Assembly: GCF_003339865.1 (NCBI RefSeq)
Contig: NZ_QPKV01000002.1
Span: 248,001-312,000 of the forward strand
Reading direction: 5' to 3'
Length of the DNA stretch: 64,000 bases
DNA from: Pedobacter chinensis
GTDB lineage: Bacteria; Bacteroidota; Bacteroidia; Sphingobacteriales; Sphingobacteriaceae
Shown: one piece after another, positions 9,004-17,191 of the stretch
How the letters are laid out: each line of letters starts with the position of its first letter
Numbering within the stretch: position 1 is the first letter of the stretch
Notes under the pieces: generated by a model
What the model saw: the letters and a program-made list of their open reading frames with translations, nothing else
Databases searched by the model: none
Told to the model about the DNA's origin: nothing
Program-made: the position numbers and the translations under genes

Positions 9004-9445
9004 GGCTGTTGAGTTTGGTTAACAGTTCTTCTATTTGCCTGACCAGTGCCTGGCATTTTAAAGCCAGCGTAGGCAACCCTTCCACATGGGCAAGATGGGT
9101 CAACTGGTTGAGGTTATTTGCCATCCCTGATAGCATCCTGAACCATCCGCTTTCCTCTGGGGTAAAGCGGGGAAAAACCCTTGCACTCTTTGCCGCCCTG
9201 CGGAACCATTCACTGGGTTTCAGCCCCGCATTTTTTGCCCGTTGCCCGATCAGTTGTTTTTCCGTTGGGGTTAACCGGATCATGAGCAGGTCACTACGGC
9301 TAATCGCTTTTTTGGGTCTGCCGGGTACCCTTTTTTTCTTTATTTCACTACCAGTTGTCGCTGTTTTCATGCGCTGTGTTCCTTTCCAAATCTGTAGTAG
9401 ATCCTTTCTTTTTTTAACCGACCAACGGGAGCGAGTCCGGGGCAT
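8993..9445 (-). CDS. mobC: MobC relaxosome accessory protein
   Basis: A 150-residue DNA-binding protein that helps the relaxase open oriT. The basic N-terminus is followed by a ribbon-helix-helix region (LLMIRLTPTEKQLIGQRAKNAGLKPSEWFRRAA) and the typical MobC tail SGMANNLNQLTHLAHVEG with NQL. It is translated leftward and its end overlaps the relaxase start by 11 bp. The DNA just upstream (9446-9661) is full of inverted repeats and is a good oriT candidate. Confidence 0.85.
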   Translation of the reverse strand: MPRTRSRWSVKKRKDLLQIWKGTQRMKTATTGSEIKKKRVPGRPKKAISRSDLLMIRLTPTEKQLIGQRAKNAGLKPSEWFRRAAKSARVFPRFTPEESGWFRMLSGMANNLNQLTHLAHVEGLPTLALKCQALVRQIEELLTKLNSHDR

Positions 9446-9504
9446 CCCTTTAGGGTGAATCCGGGTTTTTGTATAGCAAAAACATTAACTCGCTCCTTAC
9501 AAAG

Positions 9505-9661
9505 CGCATAAGTTTGACGTGCTAAAAGCTTCGGCAAACCTATGCGGTTTCCATGCCCGGAAAGCTCCTTTAAGGAGCGTCAGGCTTCAAAACTTCGCCG
9601 GGATTTCCGGGCACCTTTTTCTGGTCTACTGCCCACATCAACTGGGCGGCCAGTAGACCAG
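9505..9661. other. Candidate oriT with several inverted repeats
   Basis: Upstream of mobC lie three structures. (1) CGCATAAGTTTG (9505-9516) against CAAACCTATGCG (9535-9546), 11 of 12 positions complementary. (2) TGCCCGGAAA (9554-9563) against TTTCCGGGCA (9604-9613), which encloses the palindrome GCTCCTTTAAGGAGC (9564-9578). (3) CTGGTCTACTG (9621-9631) against CAGTAGACCAG (9651-9661). An imperfect repeat beside mobC is typical of MobA/MobC oriT sites. The nick site cannot be placed by eye. Repeat 3 overlaps the end of the winged-helix gene and may instead be its terminator. Confidence 0.5.
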
Positions 9662-9943
9662 GCTTCCCCTGATCGGATTATAAGATGGCTGGTATCTGAT
9701 GTACCCAAATGCATCCAGTTCTCTGATGCATTTGTGATATGTGGCAATCGATGCGATCCTGCTATAGGCCATCAGTTTTTTGCGGGTAACTGCAAAAGGG
9801 CTGATAAATCCCCCATGCTGCCAGCAGACAAAAAGTGCGGCGAATAGGCTGACATGGGTAGCCAGTATCCGGCTGTCTGCACCCATGCGCCTGACCAGTT
9901 TGCCGTAGTCCGCCACCTTGTAATGGGTTCCTGTTTCTGTCAT
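9638..9943 (-). CDS. Winged-helix-like protein of mobile elements
   Basis: A 101-residue protein with the pattern of a replication/transcription winged helix: FISPFAVTRKKLMAYSRIASIATYHKCIRELDAFGYIRYQPSYNP, a recognition helix followed by a wing. The end, GSLVYWPPS, is compact. Its start overlaps the stop of the upstream excisionase-like gene by 4 bp, so they form one operon reading toward mobC. Similar proteins sit beside mobilization genes in Bacteroidota elements. The exact role, replication or control of transfer, is not visible. Confidence 0.6.
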   Translation of the reverse strand: MTETGTHYKVADYGKLVRRMGADSRILATHVSLFAALFVCWQHGGFISPFAVTRKKLMAYSRIASIATYHKCIRELDAFGYIRYQPSYNPIRGSLVYWPPS

Positions 9944-10200
9944 TGGTTACCTCCCTCTAATAGCCTGTTGATGTCTTCCAGTTTGTAATACATCATGCCT
10001 CCAATCTTTGTAAATCGTAGCGTACCGTTAATGCGCAGGTTTTGCAGGGTTCCAGGTGAGATGTTCAGCAGCTTGCGCACTTCGGCACTTTTCAGCCATT
10101 GCTGAGCTTTTTCCTGTGGTTTAACAATATCTTTAATGTCGTTCAGCAGTTCATTCTTAAACTGCTTTAAATCGTCTTTCGTGATAATTTCCAGTTGCAT
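9940..10200 (-). CDS. Excisionase-like helix-turn-helix protein
   Basis: An 86-residue protein with a MerR-like/HTH_17 domain in its second half (WLKSAEVRKLLNISPGTLQNLRINGTLRFTKIGGMMYYKLEDINRLL). This is the fold of Xis excision factors and of small element regulators. The first 40 residues are a charged helix. It is the first gene of the leftward mobilization operon, 4-bp overlapped with the next. A cluster of hairpins lies upstream at 10281-10496. No integrase is present here to pair with it. Confidence 0.75.
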   Translation of the reverse strand: MQLEIITKDDLKQFKNELLNDIKDIVKPQEKAQQWLKSAEVRKLLNISPGTLQNLRINGTLRFTKIGGMMYYKLEDINRLLEGGNQ

Positions 10201-10280
10201 TCTTATTTCTCCTTTAATTGATGATTAGTATACTCTTTAGTGTATATTATAGCTGAGTAACGGTATAACTATGGGGTTGT

Positions 10281-10496
10281 TAGGCTGGATATACAGCTAA
10301 TGAGTTAGCTGTATATCCAGCTTAGCGCTTAGGAACTATCAAGCCTAAGCAATGATCCGCCAAGTTGAACCGCACTGATTGCATCATGTATGCAATGGGA
10401 AGGGAATTTTTTGTTCGTGATTTCCATAACCTTTGTTTTGGAACAAAAGAATGCTATGGAACTAACTTTAATTTACCACGAAGTCTGGGTGGTAAA
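10281..10496. repeat. Cluster of five hairpins in a 404-bp non-coding gap
   Basis: The gap 10201-10604 holds no gene. It contains a 17-bp perfect stem (10284-10300 with 10305-10321, loop TGAG), GCTTAGG/CCTAAGC (10327-10333 with 10344-10350), ATTGCAT/ATGCAAT (10378-10384 with 10390-10396), TTCCATA/TATGGAA (10422-10428 with 10455-10461) and TTTACCAC/GTGGTAAA (10472-10479 with 10489-10496). Such density suggests a structured RNA, a replication or single-strand origin, or a set of protein-binding sites. Confidence 0.5.
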
Positions 10497-10604
10497 ATGA
10501 TTGATTTGGATGTCTTTGCCTTAGTTAATTAAACAGCTCAATACCAATTGATTAAAAAACTATTTCTTTGGTGGATTTCGGCAAACCACAAAACTCTTAT
10601 CTAT

Positions 10605-11375
10605 TTATTTTGATCGGGAGATCGTGTAAAGTTGATGTTTTTTCGGTATCTCGTGTTCCCTTTTTCTAGGGTCTTTAGGGTCAATACCCCGTAAATAGTA
10701 CCTTAATCTTTCTATTTTGATTTCCTTGGTCTGACCTGTATTTTGATTATCAACCTCCCTAAAGTATTTACTGATCATCTTTGCCCAAGTATTTTGTGCA
10801 GGAGTAATTAAGAAAGCTCCATCGTCTGTGGCTTTCAGCATTTGCATTTTTATGCATAAATCTAGTAAAGCCAATGCTTGCCCGTCTCTGATTAAAATGT
10901 AACCATCAAATTGCCGGTATTCTGCTAAGTCTGCTGTTAACTGGGTGTTCTTTTGATTTAAGGCATGGATTTCTAATTCCTGCGCTGCTACAACTGCTTC
11001 TGTAGATTTATGTAAATTCCACTGGTCATGTGAGATCAATACTTCGGTGAATTTTTTAAGCTTTCGGATTTCACGCTCATTTCGGATATGGTCTTTGTCA
11101 TAAATATCTTTTAGCAGTAGTACTTTAAGTTGACGATCTATCAAATCCCATAGATGCCTAAAAAAAGTTTCTTCGTTGCCGTTGGGATGTTGTTCCAAAT
11201 AGTAATTAAGATGCCGTTGGTAAAATTTTTCAATGCGCTCTTCTCTGACATCAAAAATTCTTATAAACAAATGCCTTAAAAAATTTTTACGGCTCCAAGA
11301 TATGGGGTTTCCAATGTCCAAGGTGTCAGTACTAAAATCAAAACGGTCACGGAGTTTAAAATAGCTAATACTCAT
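10605..11375 (-). CDS. Hypothetical protein, weakly RteC-like C-terminus
   Basis: A 256-residue soluble protein that I cannot assign firmly. The N-terminal 110 residues are rich in aromatic and basic residues (FYQRHLNYYLEQHPNGNEETFFRHLWDLID). A coiled-coil stretch follows (AVVAAQELEIHALNQKNTQLTADLAEYRQF). The end, WAKMISKYFREVDNQNTGQTKEIKIERLRYYLRGIDPKD, recalls the C-terminal block of RteC, a regulator of Bacteroidota conjugative elements. That resemblance is from motif order only. It lies alone between the hairpin cluster and the divergent arsenic operon. Confidence 0.4.
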   Translation of the reverse strand: MSISYFKLRDRFDFSTDTLDIGNPISWSRKNFLRHLFIRIFDVREERIEKFYQRHLNYYLEQHPNGNEETFFRHLWDLIDRQLKVLLLKDIYDKDHIRNEREIRKLKKFTEVLISHDQWNLHKSTEAVVAAQELEIHALNQKNTQLTADLAEYRQFDGYILIRDGQALALLDLCIKMQMLKATDDGAFLITPAQNTWAKMISKYFREVDNQNTGQTKEIKIERLRYYLRGIDPKDPRKREHEIPKKHQLYTISRSK

Positions 11376-11532
11376 AAGCAGCTGATTGAAAGTGTTTTTT
11401 CAAATTTACACATTCTAACGCTTATGTAAATAGCACTTAACCGGATCAGGAACATTGTCCAATCAAATTCATTTTTGAAGAAGAAGAACTTTTTTTATAT
11501 AAAAAATTTGGAATATGTCAAGATTCATCGTA

Positions 11533-11544
11533 ATATTGCAATAT
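11533..11544. promoter_or_regulatory. Probable ArsR operator 1
   Basis: A perfect 12-bp palindrome, ATATTGCAATAT, ending 6 bases before the preferred arsR start at 11551. A similar ATCGT...AA.ATTGCAATA block precedes the next gene. ArsR/SmtB repressors bind short dyads near their own promoters. Its position inside the longer possible ORF argues against the upstream start at 11515. Confidence 0.55.
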
Positions 11545-11550
11545 AAAATT

Positions 11551-11880
11551 ATGGGACTTACAAAAACAGAAATATTTACAGATGAGCAGAACCAGCTTGC
11601 AACTTTATTGAAGGCTATGGCTCATCCTGCACGTATCGCTATTCTTCAAAGAATACTGATTTCTAATACATGCATTTGTGGTGATCTCGTTGGTGAACTT
11701 GGATTAGCTCAGGCTACGATATCACAACATTTAAAAGAGCTGAAGAATGCAGGGATTATACAGGGCACAATAGAAGGTGTTAGCGTTTGTTATTGTATCA
11801 ATCCAAAAACATGGAAATTATTGGAAACACAATTAGGTGCGTTTCTTGGGGAATATAAAGGAGAAACAGCTTGCTGTTAA
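11551..11880 (+). CDS. arsR: ArsR-family arsenite-responsive repressor
   Basis: A 109-residue winged-helix repressor. KAMAHPARIAILQRIL is the typical first helix block. CIC at residues 41-43 (TCICGDLVGELGLAQATISQHL) matches the ELCVCDL-type arsenite site in the DNA-binding helix. The protein ends in a vicinal Cys pair (C108-C109). The Met at 11551 is chosen over the one at 11515 because a likely operator palindrome would otherwise be coding. It heads a rightward string of arsenic genes that it probably controls. Confidence 0.9.
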   Translation: MGLTKTEIFTDEQNQLATLLKAMAHPARIAILQRILISNTCICGDLVGELGLAQATISQHLKELKNAGIIQGTIEGVSVCYCINPKTWKLLETQLGAFLGEYKGETACC

Positions 11881-11907
11881 CCTTTTTTTATTCAAATCAA
11901 TCGTTAA

Positions 11908-11915
11908 ATTGCAAT
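11908..11915. promoter_or_regulatory. Probable ArsR operator 2
   Basis: ATTGCAAT, the core of the first operator, recurs 20 bp before the DUF6428 start within a matching ATCGTTAA.ATTGCAATA context. It suggests a second ArsR-controlled promoter or an internal control point. The role is inferred from similarity of the two sites only. Confidence 0.4.
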
Positions 11916-11935
11916 AATACTTTAAATATATAATT

Positions 11936-12403
11936 ATGAAACTATCGGAAATAAAAGAAATCCTTGCTACGGCTGAAGGTGTAAATTTTAAACTTGAAAA
12001 TGGCAGTTCAGTACCTGAACATTTCCATGTAACAGAAGTAGGAATGATCACAAAGGACTTTATTGATTGTGGTGGTACCGTACGCCATGAAAAAGTGGCT
12101 AATTTCCAATTATGGGATGCTAATGATTATGACCACAGGTTGAAAGCAGGAAAACTGCTAAATATCATTTCACTTTCAGAAAAGGTATTGGGAATGGAAG
12201 ATTCAGAGATTGAGGTGGAATATCAGGCAGAGACCATTGGTAAATATGACTTGGGTTATGATGGAGAAAACTTTCTTTTGACCGCTAAGAAAACTGCATG
12301 TCTTGCAATGGACAAATGTGGTGTCCCAGCTGAAAAACAAAAAGTTGAAATGGTAAATCTGGCTTCTGGTGCAGCTTGTACCCCAGGTGGTGGCTGCTGC
12401 TAA
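11936..12403 (+). CDS. DUF6428 protein of the arsenic operon
   Basis: A 155-residue soluble protein of the DUF6428 type, which I associate with arsenic operons of Bacteroidota. It begins MKLSEIKEILATAEGVNFKL and contains PEHFHVTEVG and FQLWDANDYDHRLKAGKLL. Two cysteines occur in KKTACLAMDKCG, and the tail ACTPGGGCC adds three more (C148, C154, C155). This tail could bind arsenite, which is inference; no reaction is established to my knowledge. It lies between arsR and the acetyltransferase gene, 55 bp after arsR and preceded by an operator-like site. Confidence 0.75.
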   Translation: MKLSEIKEILATAEGVNFKLENGSSVPEHFHVTEVGMITKDFIDCGGTVRHEKVANFQLWDANDYDHRLKAGKLLNIISLSEKVLGMEDSEIEVEYQAETIGKYDLGYDGENFLLTAKKTACLAMDKCGVPAEKQKVEMVNLASGAACTPGGGCC

Positions 12404-12413
12404 TACCTTTAAT

Positions 12414-12905
12414 ATGAAGATTATTGAAATGATGCCTGTTCATTGGGAAGATATTAGGTTAATCTATCTGCAAGGAATAGCGACAAAACAAGCGACTTTT
12501 CAAACAGATGCACCGTCATGGGAAGAATGGGATAAAACCCATCTTCCCGGTTTTAGATACCTGGCAATTGTCAATAACATTATTGCAGGATGGGCAGCAT
12601 TAACTCCTGTTTCCGGAAGGTGTGTTTATGCCGGGGTAACAGAAGTCAGCGTATACATTCATGAGAGCTTTCGGGGTCAGGGTGTAGGTAAATCATTGCT
12701 TCAAAAATTGATAACCGAAACAGAAAAAGAAAACATTTGGACGCTTCAGGCTGGAATATTTCCAGAGAACCTACCAAGTATAGCGCTGCATGAAAAACTT
12801 GGATTTCGGCAGGTCGGCTACCGGGAAAGAATTGGAAAAATGGATGGAGTGTGGAGAGATACAGTATTATTAGAACGAAGAAGTAAAATAACAGGTCAAG
12901 ATTAA
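12414..12905 (+). CDS. arsN1: ArsN1-like GNAT N-acetyltransferase
   Basis: A 163-residue acetyl-CoA-dependent acetyltransferase of the phosphinothricin-acetyltransferase group. The GNAT core is clear: EVSVYIHESFRGQGVGKSLLQKLI holds the CoA-binding R-G-Q-G-V-G loop, and NLPSIALHEKLGFRQVGYRERIG the closing motif. ArsN1 enzymes acetylate the amino group of arsinothricin-like or phosphinothricin-like compounds. The start at 12414 is chosen because earlier in-frame codons overlap the DUF6428 gene. Its place between arsenic genes favours ArsN1 over a general acetyltransferase. Confidence 0.75.
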   Translation: MKIIEMMPVHWEDIRLIYLQGIATKQATFQTDAPSWEEWDKTHLPGFRYLAIVNNIIAGWAALTPVSGRCVYAGVTEVSVYIHESFRGQGVGKSLLQKLITETEKENIWTLQAGIFPENLPSIALHEKLGFRQVGYRERIGKMDGVWRDTVLLERRSKITGQD

Positions 12906-12917
12906 ATTTAAGTATAA

Positions 12918-13352
12918 ATGAAAAAAGTATTGGTGCTATGTACTGGCAATAGTTGCCGCAGTCAAATTGCAGAAGGCTATTTGAGACACTTCGCAGACGG
13001 TAATGCGCAAATTTACAGTGCTGGAATTGAAACGCATGGGGTTAATCCCAGAGCAATTAAAGTAATGCATGAAAGAGGGATTGACATTTCATCCCATACG
13101 TCGAACAACATCAACGAATACATGGATATTGATTTCGATTTTGTAATTACCGTTTGTGACAACGCTAAAGAAAGCTGTCCATACTTTCCGACTAAAGCTA
13201 AAAAATTTCACTATAACTTCCCTGATCCGGCAAAGGCAACTGGCACTGAAGACGAAATAATGGGGCGCTTTAAAATGGTCAGCGAAATGATTAAATCGTA
13301 TTGCTTTGATTTTGTTCAGGAAAACTTAAAAGACGAGGTGATTACCTCATAA
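12918..13352 (+). CDS. arsC: Arsenate reductase, low-MW phosphatase type
   Basis: A 144-residue cytoplasmic enzyme that reduces arsenate to arsenite using thiols. The P-loop CTGNSCR (C8 to R14) is the CX5R signature of low-molecular-weight tyrosine phosphatases. The redox pair C80 and C87 (TVCDNAKESCPYFP) matches the three-cysteine relay of thioredoxin-coupled ArsC as in Staphylococcus and Bacillus. The tail NFPDPAKATG carries the general-acid Asp. It lies 12 bp after the acetyltransferase and 12 bp before acr3, supplying arsenite to that pump. Confidence 0.93.
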   Translation: MKKVLVLCTGNSCRSQIAEGYLRHFADGNAQIYSAGIETHGVNPRAIKVMHERGIDISSHTSNNINEYMDIDFDFVITVCDNAKESCPYFPTKAKKFHYNFPDPAKATGTEDEIMGRFKMVSEMIKSYCFDFVQENLKDEVITS

Positions 13353-13364
13353 ACATTATAAGAT

Positions 13365-14444
13365 ATGTCAGCAACAAATTGCGCACCCGCAAGTGAAAGA
13401 AAAAAGCTAAGCTTTTTAGACCGTTACCTTACCTTGTGGATTTTCCTAGCCATGGCTATCGGTGTATCTATAGGCTTTTTTATTCCATCATCTTCAGGTT
13501 TCATTAACTCCTTTTCCAGCGGTACAACAAATATTCCATTGGCAATTGGATTAATCTTAATGATGTACCCGCCATTGGCAAAAGTTAAGTATGAGCAGAT
13601 GGGCAAAGTCTTTAAAGATACTAAGGTGTTGAGTGTATCTTTAATACTGAACTGGGTAATTGGCCCGATATTGATGTTCCTCCTTGCCATTACCTTTTTA
13701 CGTGACTATCCAGAATATATGGTTGGTCTGATCCTGATCGGACTGGCTAGATGTATTGCTATGGTTGTTGTTTGGAATGAACTTGCTGAAGGAAACCGTG
13801 AATATGCAGCCGGATTAATTGCGCTGAACAGTATATTTCAAGTATTGCTATATAGTGTGTTTGCCTATATTTTCATTACGGTGCTTCCGCCATATTTTGG
13901 TCTGCAAGGTCTTGATGTGAATATCACGATCTCTGAAATAGCAAAAAGTGTAGGTATTTATTTGGGTATTCCTTTCGCTATGGGCGTGATCAGCAGATAC
14001 GCACTCATTGCACTTAAAGGCGAAGAATGGTTTCAAAACAAGTTTATCCCACTTATTTCGCCAATCACTTTGATTGCACTGCTCTTTACTATTGTAGTGA
14101 TGTTCAGTCTGAAAGGTGAACTGATTGTTCAAATTCCTATGGACGTGGTAAGGATCGCCATTCCGCTTGTGATTTACTTCTCCATCATGTTTGTGGTTAG
14201 CTTTTTTGCAGGACGATATTTTGGAGCTGATTATTCTAAGAGTACGTCAATTGCTTTTACTGCTACAGGAAATAACTTTGAACTGGCCATAGCCGTTGCC
14301 ATTGGTGTATTTGGCATCAATTCGGGGCAAGCATTTGCCGGGGTTATCGGCCCTCTGGTTGAAGTACCTGCTTTAATTGCTTTGGTAAATCTTGCTTTCT
14401 GGTTCAGGAAAAAATATTTTAAAACAGCAAATGCTAGCCTGTAA
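13365..14444 (+). CDS. acr3: ACR3-family arsenite efflux permease
   Basis: A 359-residue inner-membrane transporter with ten likely helices that expels arsenite. The family cysteine lies in [20 protein letters not shown] (C130), followed by the downstream [37 protein letters not shown] region typical of ACR3. The N-terminal [22 protein letters not shown] is the usual cytoplasmic start. It follows arsC by 12 bp and precedes the ArsO gene by 21 bp. Length and motifs are complete. Confidence 0.93.
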   Translation: MSATNCAPASERKKLSFLDRYLTLWIFLAMAIGVSIGFFIPSSSGFINSFSSGTTNIPLAIGLILMMYPPLAKVKYEQMGKVFKDTKVLSVSLILNWVIGPILMFLLAITFLRDYPEYMVGLILIGLARCIAMVVVWNELAEGNREYAAGLIALNSIFQVLLYSVFAYIFITVLPPYFGLQGLDVNITISEIAKSVGIYLGIPFAMGVISRYALIALKGEEWFQNKFIPLISPITLIALLFTIVVMFSLKGELIVQIPMDVVRIAIPLVIYFSIMFVVSFFAGRYFGADYSKSTSIAFTATGNNFELAIAVAIGVFGINSGQAFAGVIGPLVEVPALIALVNLAFWFRKKYFKTANASL

Positions 14445-14465
14445 CCTTAAACTAAACCCACAGGA

Positions 14466-15530
14466 ATGACTTCATATGACATCATTATCATCGGGGGTGG
14501 ACAAAGTGCACTAGCTTGTGCTTACTTTTTACAGCGTAGCGGCTTAAATTATATGATATTGGACGATCAACCCATGAGCGGTGGGGCTTGGTTACATGCA
14601 TGGGATTCTCTAACGTTATTTTCTCCTGCTGAATATAGCTCCTTACCTGGATGGATGATGCCGAAGTCTGAAAGTAAATTCCCGTTAAAGGACGAGGTAA
14701 TAGCTTATTTAAAAGCCTATGAAGAACATTACAAGATTAAAATACAAAGGCCTGTTCTTGTAAAGGATGTCAATAAAACAAGTGATGGTTTTGAATTAGA
14801 AACCAATGAGGGTCTATATCATTGTAAAGTTTTAATCTCGGCAACTGGAACCTGGAAGAAGCCTTTCATACCCAAGATAACAGGTGCTGAACTATTCACT
14901 GGAAAGCAATTACACTCCGCTCATTATAAAAATTCAGATGATTTTAAGGGTAAAAAGGTATTGGTGGTAGGTAGCGGAAATTCCGGTGCCCAGGTTTTGG
15001 CCGAAGTGTCTAACGTGGCAACAGTAGTCTGGGCGGTGCAGAGTAAACCTGAATATTTACCGGATGAAGTAGATGGCAGGGTGCTTTTCAATGTAGCCTC
15101 TGCAAAATACCATGCCATGCAGTCTGGAAAGGAATTCGATGCTACTCAATACAGTTTAGGTAAAATAGTGATGGTGCCCCCGGTTGTCGAGGCCAGGGAG
15201 CGGAATGCACTACTATTCAACCTGAGTTTTAAGGCCATCACTGAAAAGGGAGTAATATGGCCTGATGGTACCGAAGAGATGTTTGATGTGATCATCTGGT
15301 GTACGGGATTTAAATATGCAACTGATCATCTAAAATCATTAAACATTGTTGATGAAAACGGGAAAATTGAAACTATAGAAACTAAATCAACAGCTTTTTC
15401 AGGATTATTCCTCGTCGGCTATGGAAACTGGACAGGCTTTGCCTCAGCTACTTTGATTGGTGTTGGCCGTTCAGCAAAACAGACCGTTAAAATGGCTGAA
15501 GAATATTTAAATCTCAACATCGAAGATTAA
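14466..15530 (+). CDS. arsO: ArsO-family flavin monooxygenase
   Basis: A 354-residue flavoprotein. The FAD Rossmann motif IIGGGQSALACAY lies at residues 8-20 and the NADPH motif VVGSGNSGAQV near 167-177. SGGAWLHAWDSLTLFSPAEYSSLPGW is characteristic of ArsO-like proteins from arsenic operons. Their substrate is not firmly known to me; an oxidation linked to arsenic compounds is likely. It follows acr3 by 21 bp and precedes the alkaline phosphatase gene by 18 bp. No truncation is seen. Confidence 0.85.
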   Translation: MTSYDIIIIGGGQSALACAYFLQRSGLNYMILDDQPMSGGAWLHAWDSLTLFSPAEYSSLPGWMMPKSESKFPLKDEVIAYLKAYEEHYKIKIQRPVLVKDVNKTSDGFELETNEGLYHCKVLISATGTWKKPFIPKITGAELFTGKQLHSAHYKNSDDFKGKKVLVVGSGNSGAQVLAEVSNVATVVWAVQSKPEYLPDEVDGRVLFNVASAKYHAMQSGKEFDATQYSLGKIVMVPPVVEARERNALLFNLSFKAITEKGVIWPDGTEEMFDVIIWCTGFKYATDHLKSLNIVDENGKIETIETKSTAFSGLFLVGYGNWTGFASATLIGVGRSAKQTVKMAEEYLNLNIED

Positions 15531-15548
15531 ACCTAATTAAAAACTTAT

Positions 15549-17174
15549 ATGAGAAAATATTTATTACCCTTTTTATTGATTCCCGGATTTGCAGGATCAT
15601 TAAACGCACAGCAAATAGAAAAACCAAAACTTGTCGTGATGATGGTCGTAGATCAAATGCGTTCAGATTATGTCAGCAGATATTGGAGCAAATTTGGGGA
15701 AGGTGGGTTTAAACGGATTGTAAAGGGCGGTTACAACAATAAAAATGCAAATTATAATTATTTCCCAACTTATACCGCTGCCGGGCATGCCAGCATATCA
15801 ACAGGTTCAGTACCATCAATAAATGGAATTGTAGGAAATGATTGGTATGACAAAAATAAAAGTAGGTCAGTATATTGTACGGAAGATGAGAACGTGGAGA
15901 CAGTAGGTTCCGAATCAATCGCAGGGCTGCAATCAGCTACTAATTTAATGGCTACAACGGTTGGTGACGAATTGCGTTTGGCAACCAATTTCCGTTCAAA
16001 GGTAATAGGGATTGCATTAAAAGACAGGGCGGCTATACTAACGGCTGGACATAATGCATCTGGAGTATATTGGTTTGATGAATCAAATGGAAGCTTTATC
16101 TCTAGTACATATTATACCAAAAATTTACCCGCTTGGTTAGTACAGTTCAATGATAAAAAGCTAACCGAAAAATATCTTTCTGAAAAATGGGAAACTACCT
16201 TGCCAATTGTTGAATATGCGAATTTTGCCACAGCCGATAATGTTCCCTATGAGGGTAAATTCAACGGAGAGCAGTCCCCTGTATTTCCACATGATATTCC
16301 TGCAATTCGAAAAAAGGAAAATTTAGGCCTGATTAGAAGTACACCCAATGGTAATCGGTTAACATTCGATTTAGCAAAAGCGGCAATTGAAGGTGAAGCG
16401 CTCGGTACTCATGAAACAAGCGATCTGCTTAATGTTAGTTTTTCTTCACCAGATTATATTGGGCACCAGTTTGGCCCACGTTCTATAGAAGTAGCAGATA
16501 TGTACATCAAGTTTGATAACGAGCTACAGCATTTTTTTGAATACCTAGATAAAAAAGTAGGTAAGGACAATTATGTAATCTGTATTACAGCCGATCATGG
16601 GGCAGCAGACAATCCAAATTTTCTTAAAGACCATAAATTTCCTGGGGGCTATTCCAGTGCTAAAATAAAAGACAGTCTCAACATTTTCCTTAAAAGCCAG
16701 TTTGGTGTATCCCCCGTTGCTGTTTATAAGAATCAGCAGTTTTACCTTGATCAGGTGACACTAACCAAAAATAAACTCAATTCAGAAGAGGTAGTTACTG
16801 CAATGAAGACTTACTTGATGAAACAACCATACGTACTTGCTGCATATAGTAAAGAGCAGATTATGGTTTCAGGAAACCCGTCAGGGATGCTCCCATTGCT
16901 TCAGAATGGGTTTTACTTTCAGCGGTGTGGAGATGTTACGGTAGTGTTTAACAACGGTTATCTGGGAGGTCCATCCGGCACTGGAACCACGCATGGATCG
17001 ACCTATAGATATGACACGAATGTGCCACTCCTTTGGTACGGCAAAGTAATCAAAAATGAAACTGATTTTTTAGAGGTAAAGGTTAGTGATATTGCCCCGA
17101 CACTTTCGGCTATCCTGGACATACAAGCACCTTCCGGTAACGTTGGGACAGTCATTAAAAATATATTTAAATAA
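15549..17174 (+). CDS. PafA-like alkaline phosphatase, exported
   Basis: A 541-residue secreted phosphomonoesterase, with signal peptide MRKYLLPFLLIPGFAGSLNAQ. It matches PafA of flavobacteria in length and motifs. The metal site begins at VVDQMRSDY (D35). The nucleophile Thr76 is in YFPTYTAAGH, Asn97 in GNDWYDK, and the K158/R160 pair in IGIALKDR. Further metal ligands are seen in ITADHGAADNP and GTTHGSTY. Family enzymes hydrolyse phosphate monoesters in the periplasm and are not repressed by phosphate. It sits 18 bp behind arsO in the arsenic gene string, so it is probably co-transcribed. Confidence 0.9.
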   Translation: MRKYLLPFLLIPGFAGSLNAQQIEKPKLVVMMVVDQMRSDYVSRYWSKFGEGGFKRIVKGGYNNKNANYNYFPTYTAAGHASISTGSVPSINGIVGNDWYDKNKSRSVYCTEDENVETVGSESIAGLQSATNLMATTVGDELRLATNFRSKVIGIALKDRAAILTAGHNASGVYWFDESNGSFISSTYYTKNLPAWLVQFNDKKLTEKYLSEKWETTLPIVEYANFATADNVPYEGKFNGEQSPVFPHDIPAIRKKENLGLIRSTPNGNRLTFDLAKAAIEGEALGTHETSDLLNVSFSSPDYIGHQFGPRSIEVADMYIKFDNELQHFFEYLDKKVGKDNYVICITADHGAADNPNFLKDHKFPGGYSSAKIKDSLNIFLKSQFGVSPVAVYKNQQFYLDQVTLTKNKLNSEEVVTAMKTYLMKQPYVLAAYSKEQIMVSGNPSGMLPLLQNGFYFQRCGDVTVVFNNGYLGGPSGTGTTHGSTYRYDTNVPLLWYGKVIKNETDFLEVKVSDIAPTLSAILDIQAPSGNVGTVIKNIFK

Positions 17175-17191
17175 CAGCAAACTATAACAAA

